DNA of 64,000 nt from assembly GCA_019429305.1 (NCBI GenBank), contig JAHYIR010000001.1, forward strand, positions 186,001-250,000. The letters are read 5' to 3'. Below, piece by piece: positions 23,222 through 32,347 of this stretch. This stretch comes from Candidatus Cloacimonadota bacterium (GTDB taxonomy: Bacteria > Cloacimonadota > Cloacimonadia > Cloacimonadales > JAJBBL01). Made by a program: the position numbers and the translations under genes. Below the pieces are notes generated by a model. It worked only from the letters and a program-made list of their open reading frames with translations, ran no database searches and was not told the DNA's origin. The stretch's first letter is position 1, and each line of letters begins with the position of its first letter.

Positions 23222-26200
23222 ATGCGATCATTAGTTCCTGATTTTATATTACGTAAAGCAAGAGATAAGCATTATCGCGGTAGTATTAATGGCTGTGTTT
23301 TGAGAGTGACCCTGAGAGATTGTTGCGACATTTCACAGAATAAACAACCTCGATCATTATTTGAAGAAAGTGTCATACATGAAACAATACACTTAATATT
23401 AGATCCGATCTTAGAAGTTATTGATAAAAATGGTGGTTTTACTACCGGTATGGTTGGAGAATCCATTACAGGTATTTTTCCGGGTAAAAACGGGATTAGT
23501 GCCATTAATGCAGCTATCAGTATCAGGGATTTGTTACAGAAGATCAACATTCAGCATCCAGAATGTGAGGAAAAGGAAGTTCCAGCTTTTATTGGTTTAG
23601 CTTTTGGACAAGTCAGTTGGCAGATCCTACCAGCAAAAGAGCAATCATTATACTGGTTTAGTGGTCCTGCTATGAAAAAAGCAGTTGAATCACAGAACTT
23701 GTCAATTCCGAACCAGATTTTATTGGATCAGAGTATTCTTTCGGTTTTGGATGACAAGAAGATCAAAACAAAAAAGATCTATGACAAATTCAGTACCCTG
23801 ATATCTTCAGACCTACCCAAAGTAGAGAATAAGATTTTGCGAAGCTGTTTGTCTGCCAAAGCATTTGTTCCTCGCTATATTTTGGATAAAGATAATATAA
23901 GAGAGTTTAGAAACGTAATCTGCTGTATAGTTAATCTCAAAAAACCATTAGAAAAGCAAATTCAAGCAATAAAAGATCTCAGTGCAAAATATGACGGCTA
24001 TATCAATAACATAGAGTATTCAGATAAAGGTTGGACGGGTTTAATTGCTTTCGGGATATCAGAGACCAATGAGGATATTGCTAAACAAGAATTAGATTTT
24101 ATTAATGAATTGATTACTATCTGCAAGAACAATTTGAGAGTTGGATTAACCTACGGCAAAGTATATGCTGGTATCATCGGCACAGAAAATGTTTCTAATT
24201 ATTGCATACTCGGTATTCCTGTTAAAATAGCTTATCAATCTATGGTGCAGGCTAAGTGGGGCGAGATCAGGTGCGGTAAGAATTTTTTCAAAAAACTTAG
24301 AAACCGTGTAGCATTTGAACCTCTCGGTCCATTATTAACTGAAGGTTATTACAAATTCACAGATAACTTTCTACTGTTGCTCAGACATGACAGTTTGAGG
24401 GATACCCAATATCAAACCGATTTTATTGGCAGGACGAGGGAGTTAGATCAATTAGAGAAATCATGCAAACCTTTATGGCAAAATCGTTATGCAGGGATAA
24501 CTTATATTTTTGGAGAAGCGGGGCAGGGTAAGACAAGAATTGTTCATGAGTTTAAAAAGAAAGTGGGAGAAAAAGCCGAGTGTTTTACTCTTAAAACATT
24601 TGCTGACCATCAGATTGCACTCAATCCATTTGCTAACTGGATCAGACAGATTTTTTCCAGTAATATTACCGGTAGTTTGTCAGCACGGCGGAAGGATTTC
24701 CGCGAACATTGGTCTAAATTCCGTCAGAAGATCATCGAGCTACCCTGTGCACCAGAAACTATTAAAGAGTTGGATAGGATTGAATCTATAATTGCCGGAA
24801 TTATTGGCTTAGATTGGAAAGGGAGTATTTATACCAAATTAGATTCCAAGCAAAGATTGTCTGGCAAGATTTTTGCTCTGAAGTCATTATTAGAGATCTT
24901 CTGCCTATTTAAACCGGTCATCTTAGTTATGGAGGATCTACATTGGTTGGATCAAGAATCAATAGAGATCATAAAAGTTCTATCAGGTAAAGGGACAAAA
25001 ACACCTTTCAAATTCATAATCACCTCCCGCAAGCTTGAAAATGGTGAGTATCCGCATCTACAAATCGATGATGAAACTGAAGCAGAGAAGATTTATCTTA
25101 AAGGTTTGGAATTGAATCAGGTTGGTTCGGTAATGAAGTCCATTCTGCAGAAAGATGTCTCCCACGATATTGTTGAACATGTATATTCGATATCTAATGG
25201 AAATCCTTTTATAGTAGAGGAGATCACCCGATATTTTCATGATGCAGACAAGTTGATCTTATTGGGTGACCGATATTACCAAAAAGATTCGCTATTAGAT
25301 CTTCCGAAAAGGGTGAAATCTTTTATTCAAGGGCGAATAAATCGACTGGAACCACAATTAAAAAAGACAATTCAAATAGCCAGTATTCTGGGAAATGAAT
25401 TTTCAGTCGAATTATTATGTAAAATTGTCGCTAGTGTAGCCAAACAGGGGAATGATCTGAATGAATCATTGATTAAAGAGTATGTAGAACTTGGAGAAAA
25501 GGAGTATATCTGGCATGTCTTGAGTGATAATAAGTATGCCTTCAACCACGCACTCTTACGTGATGTCATATACCAGATGCTGTTGAAAAAAGAGCAAAAG
25601 ATACTAAACCTATTAGCTGCTAAGATTTTAAATGATATATATCCGGGAGATCAATCAATATCAGAGAAAATTGCTGAACATTATGAAAAAGCAAATGAGA
25701 GGGAGAAAGCAATTCTTTATTATACCAAAGCGGGTTACTATGAGAAAGAGCAGTATAATATCGAAACCAGCTTAGAGAATTATCATAAAGCTTTGCGATT
25801 ATTGAAAAAAGTTCGTAAACTTGACGAAATCGATGAAAGCGAAATTCTCAATAGCATCGGTTCTGTTTTTTTTCTCAAGGACAATCACGACGATGCCTTG
25901 ACTTATTATAAACGAGCATTAGATATTCGCAAAAAGAATCTCGGTTCACACCATCCGGAGACAGCCACAATACACAAAAATATCGGTAAAGCTTATCTTC
26001 AGAAAGGAGAATTAGAAAAGGCGTTCCAAAGTATTGAATTAGCTCACTCAATTCATAACGAGGTTTTGGGGGCTAAGCATCCAGAAACAACCGATAGTCT
26101 CTACAATCTAGGTGCTGTTTATAAAGAAAAGGGAGATTTTGACAAAGCCCTTAACTGCTTTAATGAAGCATTATCAATCAATGAAGAAATTCCCGGTGAG

Positions 26201-27436
26201 CATAGTATAAGAATCAGTGATAATCTTAATGCTATTGGGGTCATCTATATCAATAAGGGAGATTTTGATAAAGCCCTTGAATACTTCCAACTGGCAAAAA
26301 AGAATAACGAGCAAGTCTTGAGAAAAAGACATCCGAAAATAGCAATAAATTTGTATAATATGGGGATTGCTTATTATTACAAAGGGAATTATCAAGGTGC
26401 AATTGAGTATTTCGAAATGGCTTTATCTATCTGGAGAGACGTTCTGGGTGAACGAAATTCGAATACAGCTGATTGTATTATATGTATTGCCTCGATATTA
26501 TCGAAAACTAGTCAGTATAAAAAATCTCTAAACTATCTCGAGCAGGCATTATCAATTATTAGAGAAACACTGGGTGAAGATCATCCGGACACAGCTTATG
26601 TTTTGGATAGAATTAGTGCTGTCCATATTCGTAACGGAGATTATAACAATGCTCTGATTTATAGTCAAAAAGCTCTCTCTATCGATAAAAAATACCATGG
26701 TGACCGACATATCAAAATAGCAGATGATCTAACGAATTTGGGGGTTATTTATGCTAATAAAGCTGAGTTTAAAAAGTCCCTTGATTGCCTTGAAGAGGCA
26801 TTATCAATCAATAAAGAAATTTTTGGGGTGATGCATCAACGCGCCGCTTATTGTATCAGTCTTTTAGGTGAGGTTTATCAAGAACAGGGAGATATCGAAA
26901 CAGCATTGAAATATCATACTAAGGCAATATCAATAAGGAAAAAAGTATTGGGGGATCGTCATCCGGATACAGCCGACAGTATAACGAATCTTGGTGTTAC
27001 CCTCATCCACAAAGGGGATTATGACAGGGCTATGAGGTATCTTGAACAGTCAATGAGTATCTATCAGGAAGTTATCGGAGATAAAGGCATCAAAACAGCA
27101 GTCATTCTAAAAAGTATCGGCACTATTTATCTGCATAAAGGAGAGTTTGATAAGTCGTTACAATATTTAGAGCAGTCACTTTCTATCTTGAATGATATTA
27201 CCGATGATAATCACCCTGAGAGGGCTAACTGTCTTTTCGAGGTTGGGAAAGTCTATTATCGGCAAAAAAAATATGATAGGGCATTAGAGTTTTTCACTCA
27301 AGCTTTGTCGATAAGAACCCATATTCTGGGAAAGAATCATCCTGATACAATTAAAGCCAAAACCAGTTTAGCTAAAACCTACGCAAAAAAAAGGATAAAG
27401 AAAAAGATTGGCAAGGTTTCCCGCAAAGGTGCATAA
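23222..27436 (+). CDS. Soluble-adenylyl-cyclase-like protein: two degenerate cyclase domains, ATPase, TPRs
   Basis: A 1404-residue cytoplasmic protein. Residues about 25-190 and 225-370 look like class III nucleotide cyclase domains; the second has TYGKVYAGIIGTENVSNYCILG, the classic GxxxxGxxG region. Metal-binding Asp residues are not obvious (GMVGESITGIF has Glu where Asp is expected), so activity is doubtful. An AAA/NACHT-like ATPase follows: FIGRTREL at 400, Walker A GEAGQGKT, Walker B VILVMEDLHW. From about residue 875, twelve 42-residue kinesin-light-chain-type TPRs follow, e.g. ALSINEEIPGEH spacing. The order matches mammalian soluble adenylyl cyclase. A signal-sensing scaffold role is inferred. 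GGAGG precedes the ATG. Confidence 0.85.
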   Translation: MRSLVPDFILRKARDKHYRGSINGCVLRVTLRDCCDISQNKQPRSLFEESVIHETIHLILDPILEVIDKNGGFTTGMVGESITGIFPGKNGISAINAAISIRDLLQKINIQHPECEEKEVPAFIGLAFGQVSWQILPAKEQSLYWFSGPAMKKAVESQNLSIPNQILLDQSILSVLDDKKIKTKKIYDKFSTLISSDLPKVENKILRSCLSAKAFVPRYILDKDNIREFRNVICCIVNLKKPLEKQIQAIKDLSAKYDGYINNIEYSDKGWTGLIAFGISETNEDIAKQELDFINELITICKNNLRVGLTYGKVYAGIIGTENVSNYCILGIPVKIAYQSMVQAKWGEIRCGKNFFKKLRNRVAFEPLGPLLTEGYYKFTDNFLLLLRHDSLRDTQYQTDFIGRTRELDQLEKSCKPLWQNRYAGITYIFGEAGQGKTRIVHEFKKKVGEKAECFTLKTFADHQIALNPFANWIRQIFSSNITGSLSARRKDFREHWSKFRQKIIELPCAPETIKELDRIESIIAGIIGLDWKGSIYTKLDSKQRLSGKIFALKSLLEIFCLFKPVILVMEDLHWLDQESIEIIKVLSGKGTKTPFKFIITSRKLENGEYPHLQIDDETEAEKIYLKGLELNQVGSVMKSILQKDVSHDIVEHVYSISNGNPFIVEEITRYFHDADKLILLGDRYYQKDSLLDLPKRVKSFIQGRINRLEPQLKKTIQIASILGNEFSVELLCKIVASVAKQGNDLNESLIKEYVELGEKEYIWHVLSDNKYAFNHALLRDVIYQMLLKKEQKILNLLAAKILNDIYPGDQSISEKIAEHYEKANEREKAILYYTKAGYYEKEQYNIETSLENYHKALRLLKKVRKLDEIDESEILNSIGSVFFLKDNHDDALTYYKRALDIRKKNLGSHHPETATIHKNIGKAYLQKGELEKAFQSIELAHSIHNEVLGAKHPETTDSLYNLGAVYKEKGDFDKALNCFNEALSINEEIPGEHSIRISDNLNAIGVIYINKGDFDKALEYFQLAKKNNEQVLRKRHPKIAINLYNMGIAYYYKGNYQGAIEYFEMALSIWRDVLGERNSNTADCIICIASILSKTSQYKKSLNYLEQALSIIRETLGEDHPDTAYVLDRISAVHIRNGDYNNALIYSQKALSIDKKYHGDRHIKIADDLTNLGVIYANKAEFKKSLDCLEEALSINKEIFGVMHQRAAYCISLLGEVYQEQGDIETALKYHTKAISIRKKVLGDRHPDTADSITNLGVTLIHKGDYDRAMRYLEQSMSIYQEVIGDKGIKTAVILKSIGTIYLHKGEFDKSLQYLEQSLSILNDITDDNHPERANCLFEVGKVYYRQKKYDRALEFFTQALSIRTHILGKNHPDTIKAKTSLAKTYAKKRIKKKIGKVSRKGA

Positions 27437-27549
27437 GTAGATTTAGATAAACCCGCTGATTTATGTTTTATTTAGGAGTGAATTTTTAATGCATCTGATC
27501 TTGATTTTTCCTGAGAACATCAGATGACATAAAGAACTGAAAGAGAAAT

Positions 27550-28443
27550 ATGAGTATCAACTTGAGAAAGTATCGAAATAAAGAACGCTTTGGTGATGAT
27601 TACCATCAAGTTTGTGATTTTCTTGTCCGGATTAATGAAGGAATTGTCACTAAACCAAATTTTCTTTGGGGTAGATGGGTTTGGATGATCAGTCGACCTG
27701 TTGATAATGAGGATCAGAGGAACCTGATAGGTTTATGGGAAGATAATGGCGTAATAGTTGCTTTAGCTACTTTTGAACTCTGTTTCGGAGAGATCCATAT
27801 CTGTATTGATAATAACTATCGGTTTCTGCTTCCTGAAATCATTGACTATACTGAAGAAAACCTTTCAGCAGAGGGAAGATCGAGGATCATTATCTCTGAC
27901 AATGACAGAGATCTACAGAGAATAGCAATAGTGAAGGGCTACTTACCAAGTCAGGACAGAGAGCCGGTGTCGGTTTTGGATATGAGGACTGATCTTAACT
28001 ATACCTTACCCGATGGTTTTAGAATAATCAGTATGGCAGATGGCTGGGATTTTTACCAATATAACCGCGTCATGTGGCGTGGTTTCGATCATGATGGTGA
28101 ACCTTCACAAGAGCGAGAAGATATTGAATGGAGAGAGACTATGCTGAGCAGTCCTCATATCATTCCTGAATTGGTTCTGGCTGTCGTTGAACCTAATGGT
28201 AATTATGCTTCTCATTGTGCACTCTGGTATATTCCCGGTACTAATTATGCCTATGTTGAACCGGTTGCTACTGATCATACATATAGAAAAATGGGTTTAG
28301 GAAAGGCCGTTGTTTTAGAAGCTATTATGCGAGCTGGCAAGTTAGGAGCAAAAGAGATCTATGTCTATTCAGACCAGCAATTTTATTGCAATCTCGGTTT
28401 TTATCCAGTTGTTTCTGAAACATGGTGGGAGAAGAGACTTTGA
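27550..28443 (+). CDS. GNAT-family acetyltransferase
   Basis: A 297-residue protein with an acetyl-CoA-binding motif near the C-terminus: EPVATDHTYRKMGLGKAVVLEA (R/QxxGxG/A form), followed by QFYCNLGFYPV. The first half (to about residue 150) resembles a second, degenerate GNAT fold. The acceptor substrate is unknown. A hairpin-like pair CATCTGAT/ATCAGATG (27492-27499 and 27519-27526) lies in the leader. AAGAGAAAT is a weak ribosome site. The gene is followed by a strong bidirectional terminator. Confidence 0.8.
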   Translation: MSINLRKYRNKERFGDDYHQVCDFLVRINEGIVTKPNFLWGRWVWMISRPVDNEDQRNLIGLWEDNGVIVALATFELCFGEIHICIDNNYRFLLPEIIDYTEENLSAEGRSRIIISDNDRDLQRIAIVKGYLPSQDREPVSVLDMRTDLNYTLPDGFRIISMADGWDFYQYNRVMWRGFDHDGEPSQEREDIEWRETMLSSPHIIPELVLAVVEPNGNYASHCALWYIPGTNYAYVEPVATDHTYRKMGLGKAVVLEAIMRAGKLGAKEIYVYSDQQFYCNLGFYPVVSETWWEKRL

Positions 28444-28522
28444 TTTTCTTCTAATTTAGAGGACAGATTTTTTGGGTTAGTTATCTAATTATCTTATGAA
28501 ACTAGAAAGATAATTTGTAATG

Positions 28523-28555
28523 AAAACCCCACTCAGTTTGCTAAGTGGGGTTTTT
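28523..28555. terminator. Bidirectional intrinsic terminator
   Basis: AAAACCCCACT pairs with AGTGGGGTTTT around a 10-base loop, with A-run on the left and T-run on the right. It lies between the convergent GNAT and OsmC genes, so it can serve both. Confidence 0.9.
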
Positions 28556-28577
28556 CTATTATAATGCAAATTAAGGA

Positions 28578-29006
28578 TCAAGATTCCTTGACTTGAACTC
28601 CACAGAGAGTATCTGATACCGGGCATTTTTGTTTGATGTACTTTTTAAGCTTCTCGATGTTTTCTTTTGGTGAAGGGGAATCGAAATGCATTTTATATCT
28701 GATCACCTGGTATCCGGGTCTGACATCTTGATTGATGCCGAGAAACCCTTCCGGATCAAGATCACCTTCCAAATCGACATGAAATCCTTTCAGATCAACA
28801 TCGAATTTTTTAGCAAAGGCGGCTGCACAAATCGACATACATCCACCCAGTGAGTTAAGTAACATCTCAACCGGGTTCATTGCCTTATCATCTCCACCTA
28901 ATTGTGGCGGTTCGTCTATCCCGACTTTAAATCCTCTGGAAGTACCTTCGCAGTAAGTTTTATCTCCTAACCACTTTACAGTTGCTTTAAATGTTGTAGT
29001 TGCCAT
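28578..29006 (-). CDS. OsmC-family peroxiredoxin-like protein
   Basis: A 142-residue OsmC/Ohr fold protein, a thiol peroxidase family acting on organic hydroperoxides or a related detoxification role. The central LLNSLGGCMSICAAAFA helix carries the first reactive Cys, and CPVSDTLCG near the C-terminus the second. The N-terminal beta-sheet WLGDKTYCEG..RGFKVGIDEPP is typical of YhfA-type OsmC. I chose ATG 29006 because AAGGAG lies 8 bases before it; the open frame upstream to 29090 has no ribosome site. Confidence 0.88.
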   Translation of the reverse strand: MATTTFKATVKWLGDKTYCEGTSRGFKVGIDEPPQLGGDDKAMNPVEMLLNSLGGCMSICAAAFAKKFDVDLKGFHVDLEGDLDPEGFLGINQDVRPGYQVIRYKMHFDSPSPKENIEKLKKYIKQKCPVSDTLCGVQVKES

Positions 29007-29167
29007 ATTATTACTCCTTAATCTTTTTCTTCCGATAATATAAGGAGTTAAATGAATAAAGCAACCAGAACTCATACTTAATGAGCTCATCTTTTACCGA
29101 TTCTGTTGCAGAGCGAATACTATATATATCAGCAAGAGTAAGAATAAAATATCTAAAAAAGGTAGGT

Positions 29168-30361
29168 CTATTTCAGTACGTTCAGTTCTTTCCCGACCTT
29201 GACAAATGATTCAATTGCTCTGTCCAGATGATAAAGCGAATGAGCAGCCGAGAGTTGGACACGAATACGTGCTTGTCCTACCGGAACTACCGGATAAGTA
29301 AAGCCGATCACATAAACCCCTTCCTGTAGAAGTTTATCAGCCATCTGAATAGCCAGAGGTTCATTGTAGATCATAACGGGAACAATTGCTGTATCTCCAT
29401 GAATTATGTCAAAACCCGCCTCGATCATTCCTTTTCTGAAATACTTGGCATTGGTCATCAGGTGAGCTCTGAAGTTGTTAGATTCTGTTAGTATATCAAT
29501 GATCTTAATAACTGTTGCCACAATTGGCGGAGCTATAGTATTGGAGAAGATATAGGGGCGTGATCTTTGCCGAAGAAATTCGATAAGCTCTCGAGAACCT
29601 GAAATACATCCTCCAGAAGAACCACCAAGAGCTTTACCGAAAGTAGTACTGATAATATCAACTCGACCTTGCACCCCACAATGCTCGATAGTACCTCGCC
29701 CTGTCGGTCCTATATATCCGGTAGCATGTGAATCATCTACCATAACCAAGGCATCATATTTTTCAGCCAGATCACATATCTCCGGTAATTTGGCAATATC
29801 ACCATCCATGGAAAATACTCCATCAGTCACAATGAGTCGGAATTTGCAGTTAGCTGATCGCTTCAGATCTTCTTCCAGTTCATTCATGTCGGAATGTTTA
29901 TAACGAAATCTTTGTGCTTTACACAATCTCACGCCATCAATTATGGATGCATGATTGAGGGCATCTGAGATAATAGCGCTATCTTCTGCGAATAAGGGTT
30001 CAAAGAGACCACCGTTGGCATCGAAACAGGATGAGTAAAGGATAGTATCTTCCATACCGAGGTAGTTAGACATTTTTGCTTCCAGCTCTTTGTGGATCTT
30101 TTGCGTACCACAAATAAATCGCACTGAAGCCATACCATAGCCCCAGATCTCTAATGCTCTTTTAGCTTTTTTGATCACTTCCGGATGGTTTGCCAACCCC
30201 AGATAGTTATTGGAACAAAGATTTATTACCTTTTGACCATTAGCCAGCTCTATTTCAGGGCTTTGGGGAGTAACCAGAATACGTTCGGTTTTGTATGTAC
30301 CTGTACCCATTATACTATCAAGCTGTTGTCTGATCTCTTTCGTAAATTTTTCTGACATCAT
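29168..30361 (-). CDS. kbl: Glycine C-acetyltransferase (2-amino-3-ketobutyrate CoA ligase)
   Basis: Alpha-oxoamine synthase family PLP enzyme, 397 residues. It cleaves 2-amino-3-ketobutyrate with CoA to glycine plus acetyl-CoA in threonine degradation, or runs in reverse. Motifs: NNYLGLANHPEV, the DDSHATGYIGPTGRG pyridoxal segment, and the PLP lysine in TFGKALGGSSGG. The sequence is closest to Kbl among the family (FICGTQKIHKELE). No threonine dehydrogenase gene is adjacent, so the supply of aminoketobutyrate is unclear; 8-amino-7-oxononanoate synthase (BioF) is the alternative but Kbl is favoured. Confidence 0.88.
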   Translation of the reverse strand: MMSEKFTKEIRQQLDSIMGTGTYKTERILVTPQSPEIELANGQKVINLCSNNYLGLANHPEVIKKAKRALEIWGYGMASVRFICGTQKIHKELEAKMSNYLGMEDTILYSSCFDANGGLFEPLFAEDSAIISDALNHASIIDGVRLCKAQRFRYKHSDMNELEEDLKRSANCKFRLIVTDGVFSMDGDIAKLPEICDLAEKYDALVMVDDSHATGYIGPTGRGTIEHCGVQGRVDIISTTFGKALGGSSGGCISGSRELIEFLRQRSRPYIFSNTIAPPIVATVIKIIDILTESNNFRAHLMTNAKYFRKGMIEAGFDIIHGDTAIVPVMIYNEPLAIQMADKLLQEGVYVIGFTYPVVPVGQARIRVQLSAAHSLYHLDRAIESFVKVGKELNVLK

Positions 30362-30991
30362 AGGAAACTCTCTTATAAAAGTATTTGACTATAAATGCTT
30401 TTAAGGAGGCATTAAGTGTCAATATAATTCATGATGGGTTTATAAGCCGAGCCAAGCAAAGCTTAGTCAAGGCATCTTATAACTTGTATTGGTATAGTAA
30501 ACAGCAATATGTTTGTTTATTGCTCTGGTCGTTGCTGAGATCTCTCCGTTACGCTTCGCTTCAGTCGAGATGACAAAAAGACGGAATTTAAGTCGAGATC
30601 ACAAAACAGACGCAAGTAGGTCATGATAGCAATAGTTAAGAATACTCCAAAAGTGTCACCCTGAGTGATTCCTGAAAAGCTTCTTGTTAACTCTTCCGGG
30701 AATATTATCGAAGGGTGAGTTAAACAGGAAACTGGTTCTGTGTAGACTATCCATTGTTTATTTCGGCGAGCATGAAAGCAGTCATGAAGAAGTATCTTCC
30801 ACGGTTCGATACATTCTACCCGTGACAAAGCAAGAAGTATAGGTCAGAATACTAAGGATGATATTAAATTGTTGCTAAATAAATTAATAGAGGATGTGGT
30901 TAAATGTTTGGAAAACGGTTGACACTATAATTTAAAGAAATAATTTTCCCTGCTGTTAGAAAAAAGAATACACTTTTGAATTGGAGGTAGA
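30362..30991. repeat. Repeat-containing gap with GTCACCCTGAGT element
   Basis: No gene supported. About 30535-30575 holds a CGCTTCAGTCGAGATGACA repeat of a type seen in many bacterial genomes. A left-end GTCACCCTGAGT element starts at 30654, with internal TATCGAAGG and GGTTCGATAC. A degraded copy of the 43-bp module sits at 30760-30802, next to GGTT. Open frames on either strand here are by-products of the repeats. Confidence 0.7.
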
Positions 30992-31909
30992 ATGAATAGA
31001 TTTAAAGTGATCATATTAGTTGCTATTTTGCTTTATATGTGGTCATTGGCTTTGTCGATTATGATAATAGACAGTTCCAGACAGTTTACCTTAGAGATTG
31101 AGGATTTAAGGCAATTAGAACTGGTTGATTTGGAAACTAAACGAGAACGTGGCGAGCGAATTAGAACTGATAATTGGCAAGGAGTCTATTTAGATCAGAT
31201 ACTACAATCATTAGAAGTTTTAGAATACGATCAGATAAAGATCATCTCTTATGATAATTATCAGGTTAGACTAACCAGACAGGATTTGCTAGATAGTAAA
31301 GCTCTGATAGCTCTTCGGAGAAATGATGAAATATTAGATGAAGACAATATCCGTCTGGTAGTACCCGGAATGCGTGATATGTATTGGATTGACGGGATCA
31401 GAACGATTGAAACAGAAGGACATCACCAATCAATATTGCCTAATTATATCTTCTTTGCCGAAGACCTGTTAACAAGATTAGAAGTAATTGAAGACCCGGA
31501 ACCGTTTAAGAGGGTACAGGGTATTTATTTCAGGGATTTGATAACTTTCGTATATCCCATACAGGGAGAAGAATTTCTGTTAGTAGGCAGAGATGGTGTC
31601 TCTCATCAACTTGACTTCGATACATATCTCAAAAACGGAGTTCTGATAATTAATGATGATGACTGGCATTTTCGCAGTCCTGATATGCCGGCAGGAATGT
31701 GGATAAAATCCCTTGCCTATGTTCAGTTTTTTGACAGGGCGATAATTTTCCGCACACAGTTTAATAATCTGAATGAGGTTGCACAACTCTTAGAATGGAG
31801 CAGAATACCTGAGCTTCTCTGGGATGATAATCAAATTGCTATGCCGGTTGATATTGACTTTTCTGATCCGGTTTGGGAAGGGATAGGGATTTTACGATGG
31901 CGAAAATGA
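30992..31909 (+). CDS. Exported protein with two molybdopterin-oxidoreductase-like domains
   Basis: A 305-residue protein with an N-terminal membrane anchor or signal (residues about 5-25). Two copies of a beta-rich domain follow (about 30-145 and 155-265). The first, with WQGVYLDQILQSL and DEDNIRLVVPGMRDMYWIDGIRTIE, resembles the sulfite-oxidase/YedY molybdopterin-binding fold that often occurs as a cofactor-less domain. The Cys that binds Mo is not seen, so catalysis is unlikely. TTGGAGGTAGA gives a strong ribosome site. Its stop overlaps the start of the lipoprotein gene by 13 bases, implying translational coupling. Confidence 0.65.
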   Translation: MNRFKVIILVAILLYMWSLALSIMIIDSSRQFTLEIEDLRQLELVDLETKRERGERIRTDNWQGVYLDQILQSLEVLEYDQIKIISYDNYQVRLTRQDLLDSKALIALRRNDEILDEDNIRLVVPGMRDMYWIDGIRTIETEGHHQSILPNYIFFAEDLLTRLEVIEDPEPFKRVQGIYFRDLITFVYPIQGEEFLLVGRDGVSHQLDFDTYLKNGVLIINDDDWHFRSPDMPAGMWIKSLAYVQFFDRAIIFRTQFNNLNEVAQLLEWSRIPELLWDDNQIAMPVDIDFSDPVWEGIGILRWRK

Positions 31910-32343
31910 TAACTTTAGTACCATTAATATTTTTTTTGATCTCCTGTTCGAGTAAAGGATATATAATTACGGGCAATATAGACAGTACAATAAGTACAAG
32001 GCAAACCGGAAGGTTAGATAATATATTAAAACAAAATGCTGTCGATGCTGAATATGTGTTACTCATAGCTTATGATGGTGTAGCTGTACTTCTAACAGAG
32101 CAATCTATACCATATTTGAATATTGTAAAGCAACAGGGTAGATTTAATTCTTATTCGGGGAACATGTTACCCCCTGTTTGCGATCTAAATGATCTGAGAG
32201 AAATCTATGTTTATCGTACTGAATACAGTCTAAATGAAGGTCATACACCTTTCTCTTTACGAATGCAGGATCTTAAATATTTAGGAGAGAGTGCCAAGAG
32301 TGAACATGTTGTTCGAAAATATCAAGTAAAAGACAAAGAGTGA
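31897..32343 (+). CDS. Small lipoprotein of unknown function
   Basis: A 148-residue protein with a short signal peptide ending in a lipobox (LISC, about residues 14-17), so it should be lipid-anchored. The mature part has mixed alpha/beta character with no recognised domain. Its central segment AYDGVAVLLTEQSIPYLNI loosely recalls the molybdopterin-like domains of the preceding gene (YDNYQVRLTRQDLLD), suggesting both belong to one exported complex. ATG 31897 is preferred over the upstream GTG at 31873 because of GGGATAGGGATT upstream. The gene ends 4 bp before the PP-loop gene. Confidence 0.65.
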   Translation: MAKMITLVPLIFFLISCSSKGYIITGNIDSTISTRQTGRLDNILKQNAVDAEYVLLIAYDGVAVLLTEQSIPYLNIVKQQGRFNSYSGNMLPPVCDLNDLREIYVYRTEYSLNEGHTPFSLRMQDLKYLGESAKSEHVVRKYQVKDKE

Positions 32344-32347
32344 TAGA

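Noticed and set aside
27490-27526. Riboswitch or terminator ahead of the GNAT gene
   Set aside because: Only an 8-bp stem with a 19-base loop and no T-run or known aptamer pattern.
30517-30828. Minus-strand open frame
   Set aside because: It is inside a repeat region with TIR element and module remnants; no ribosome site or known motif.
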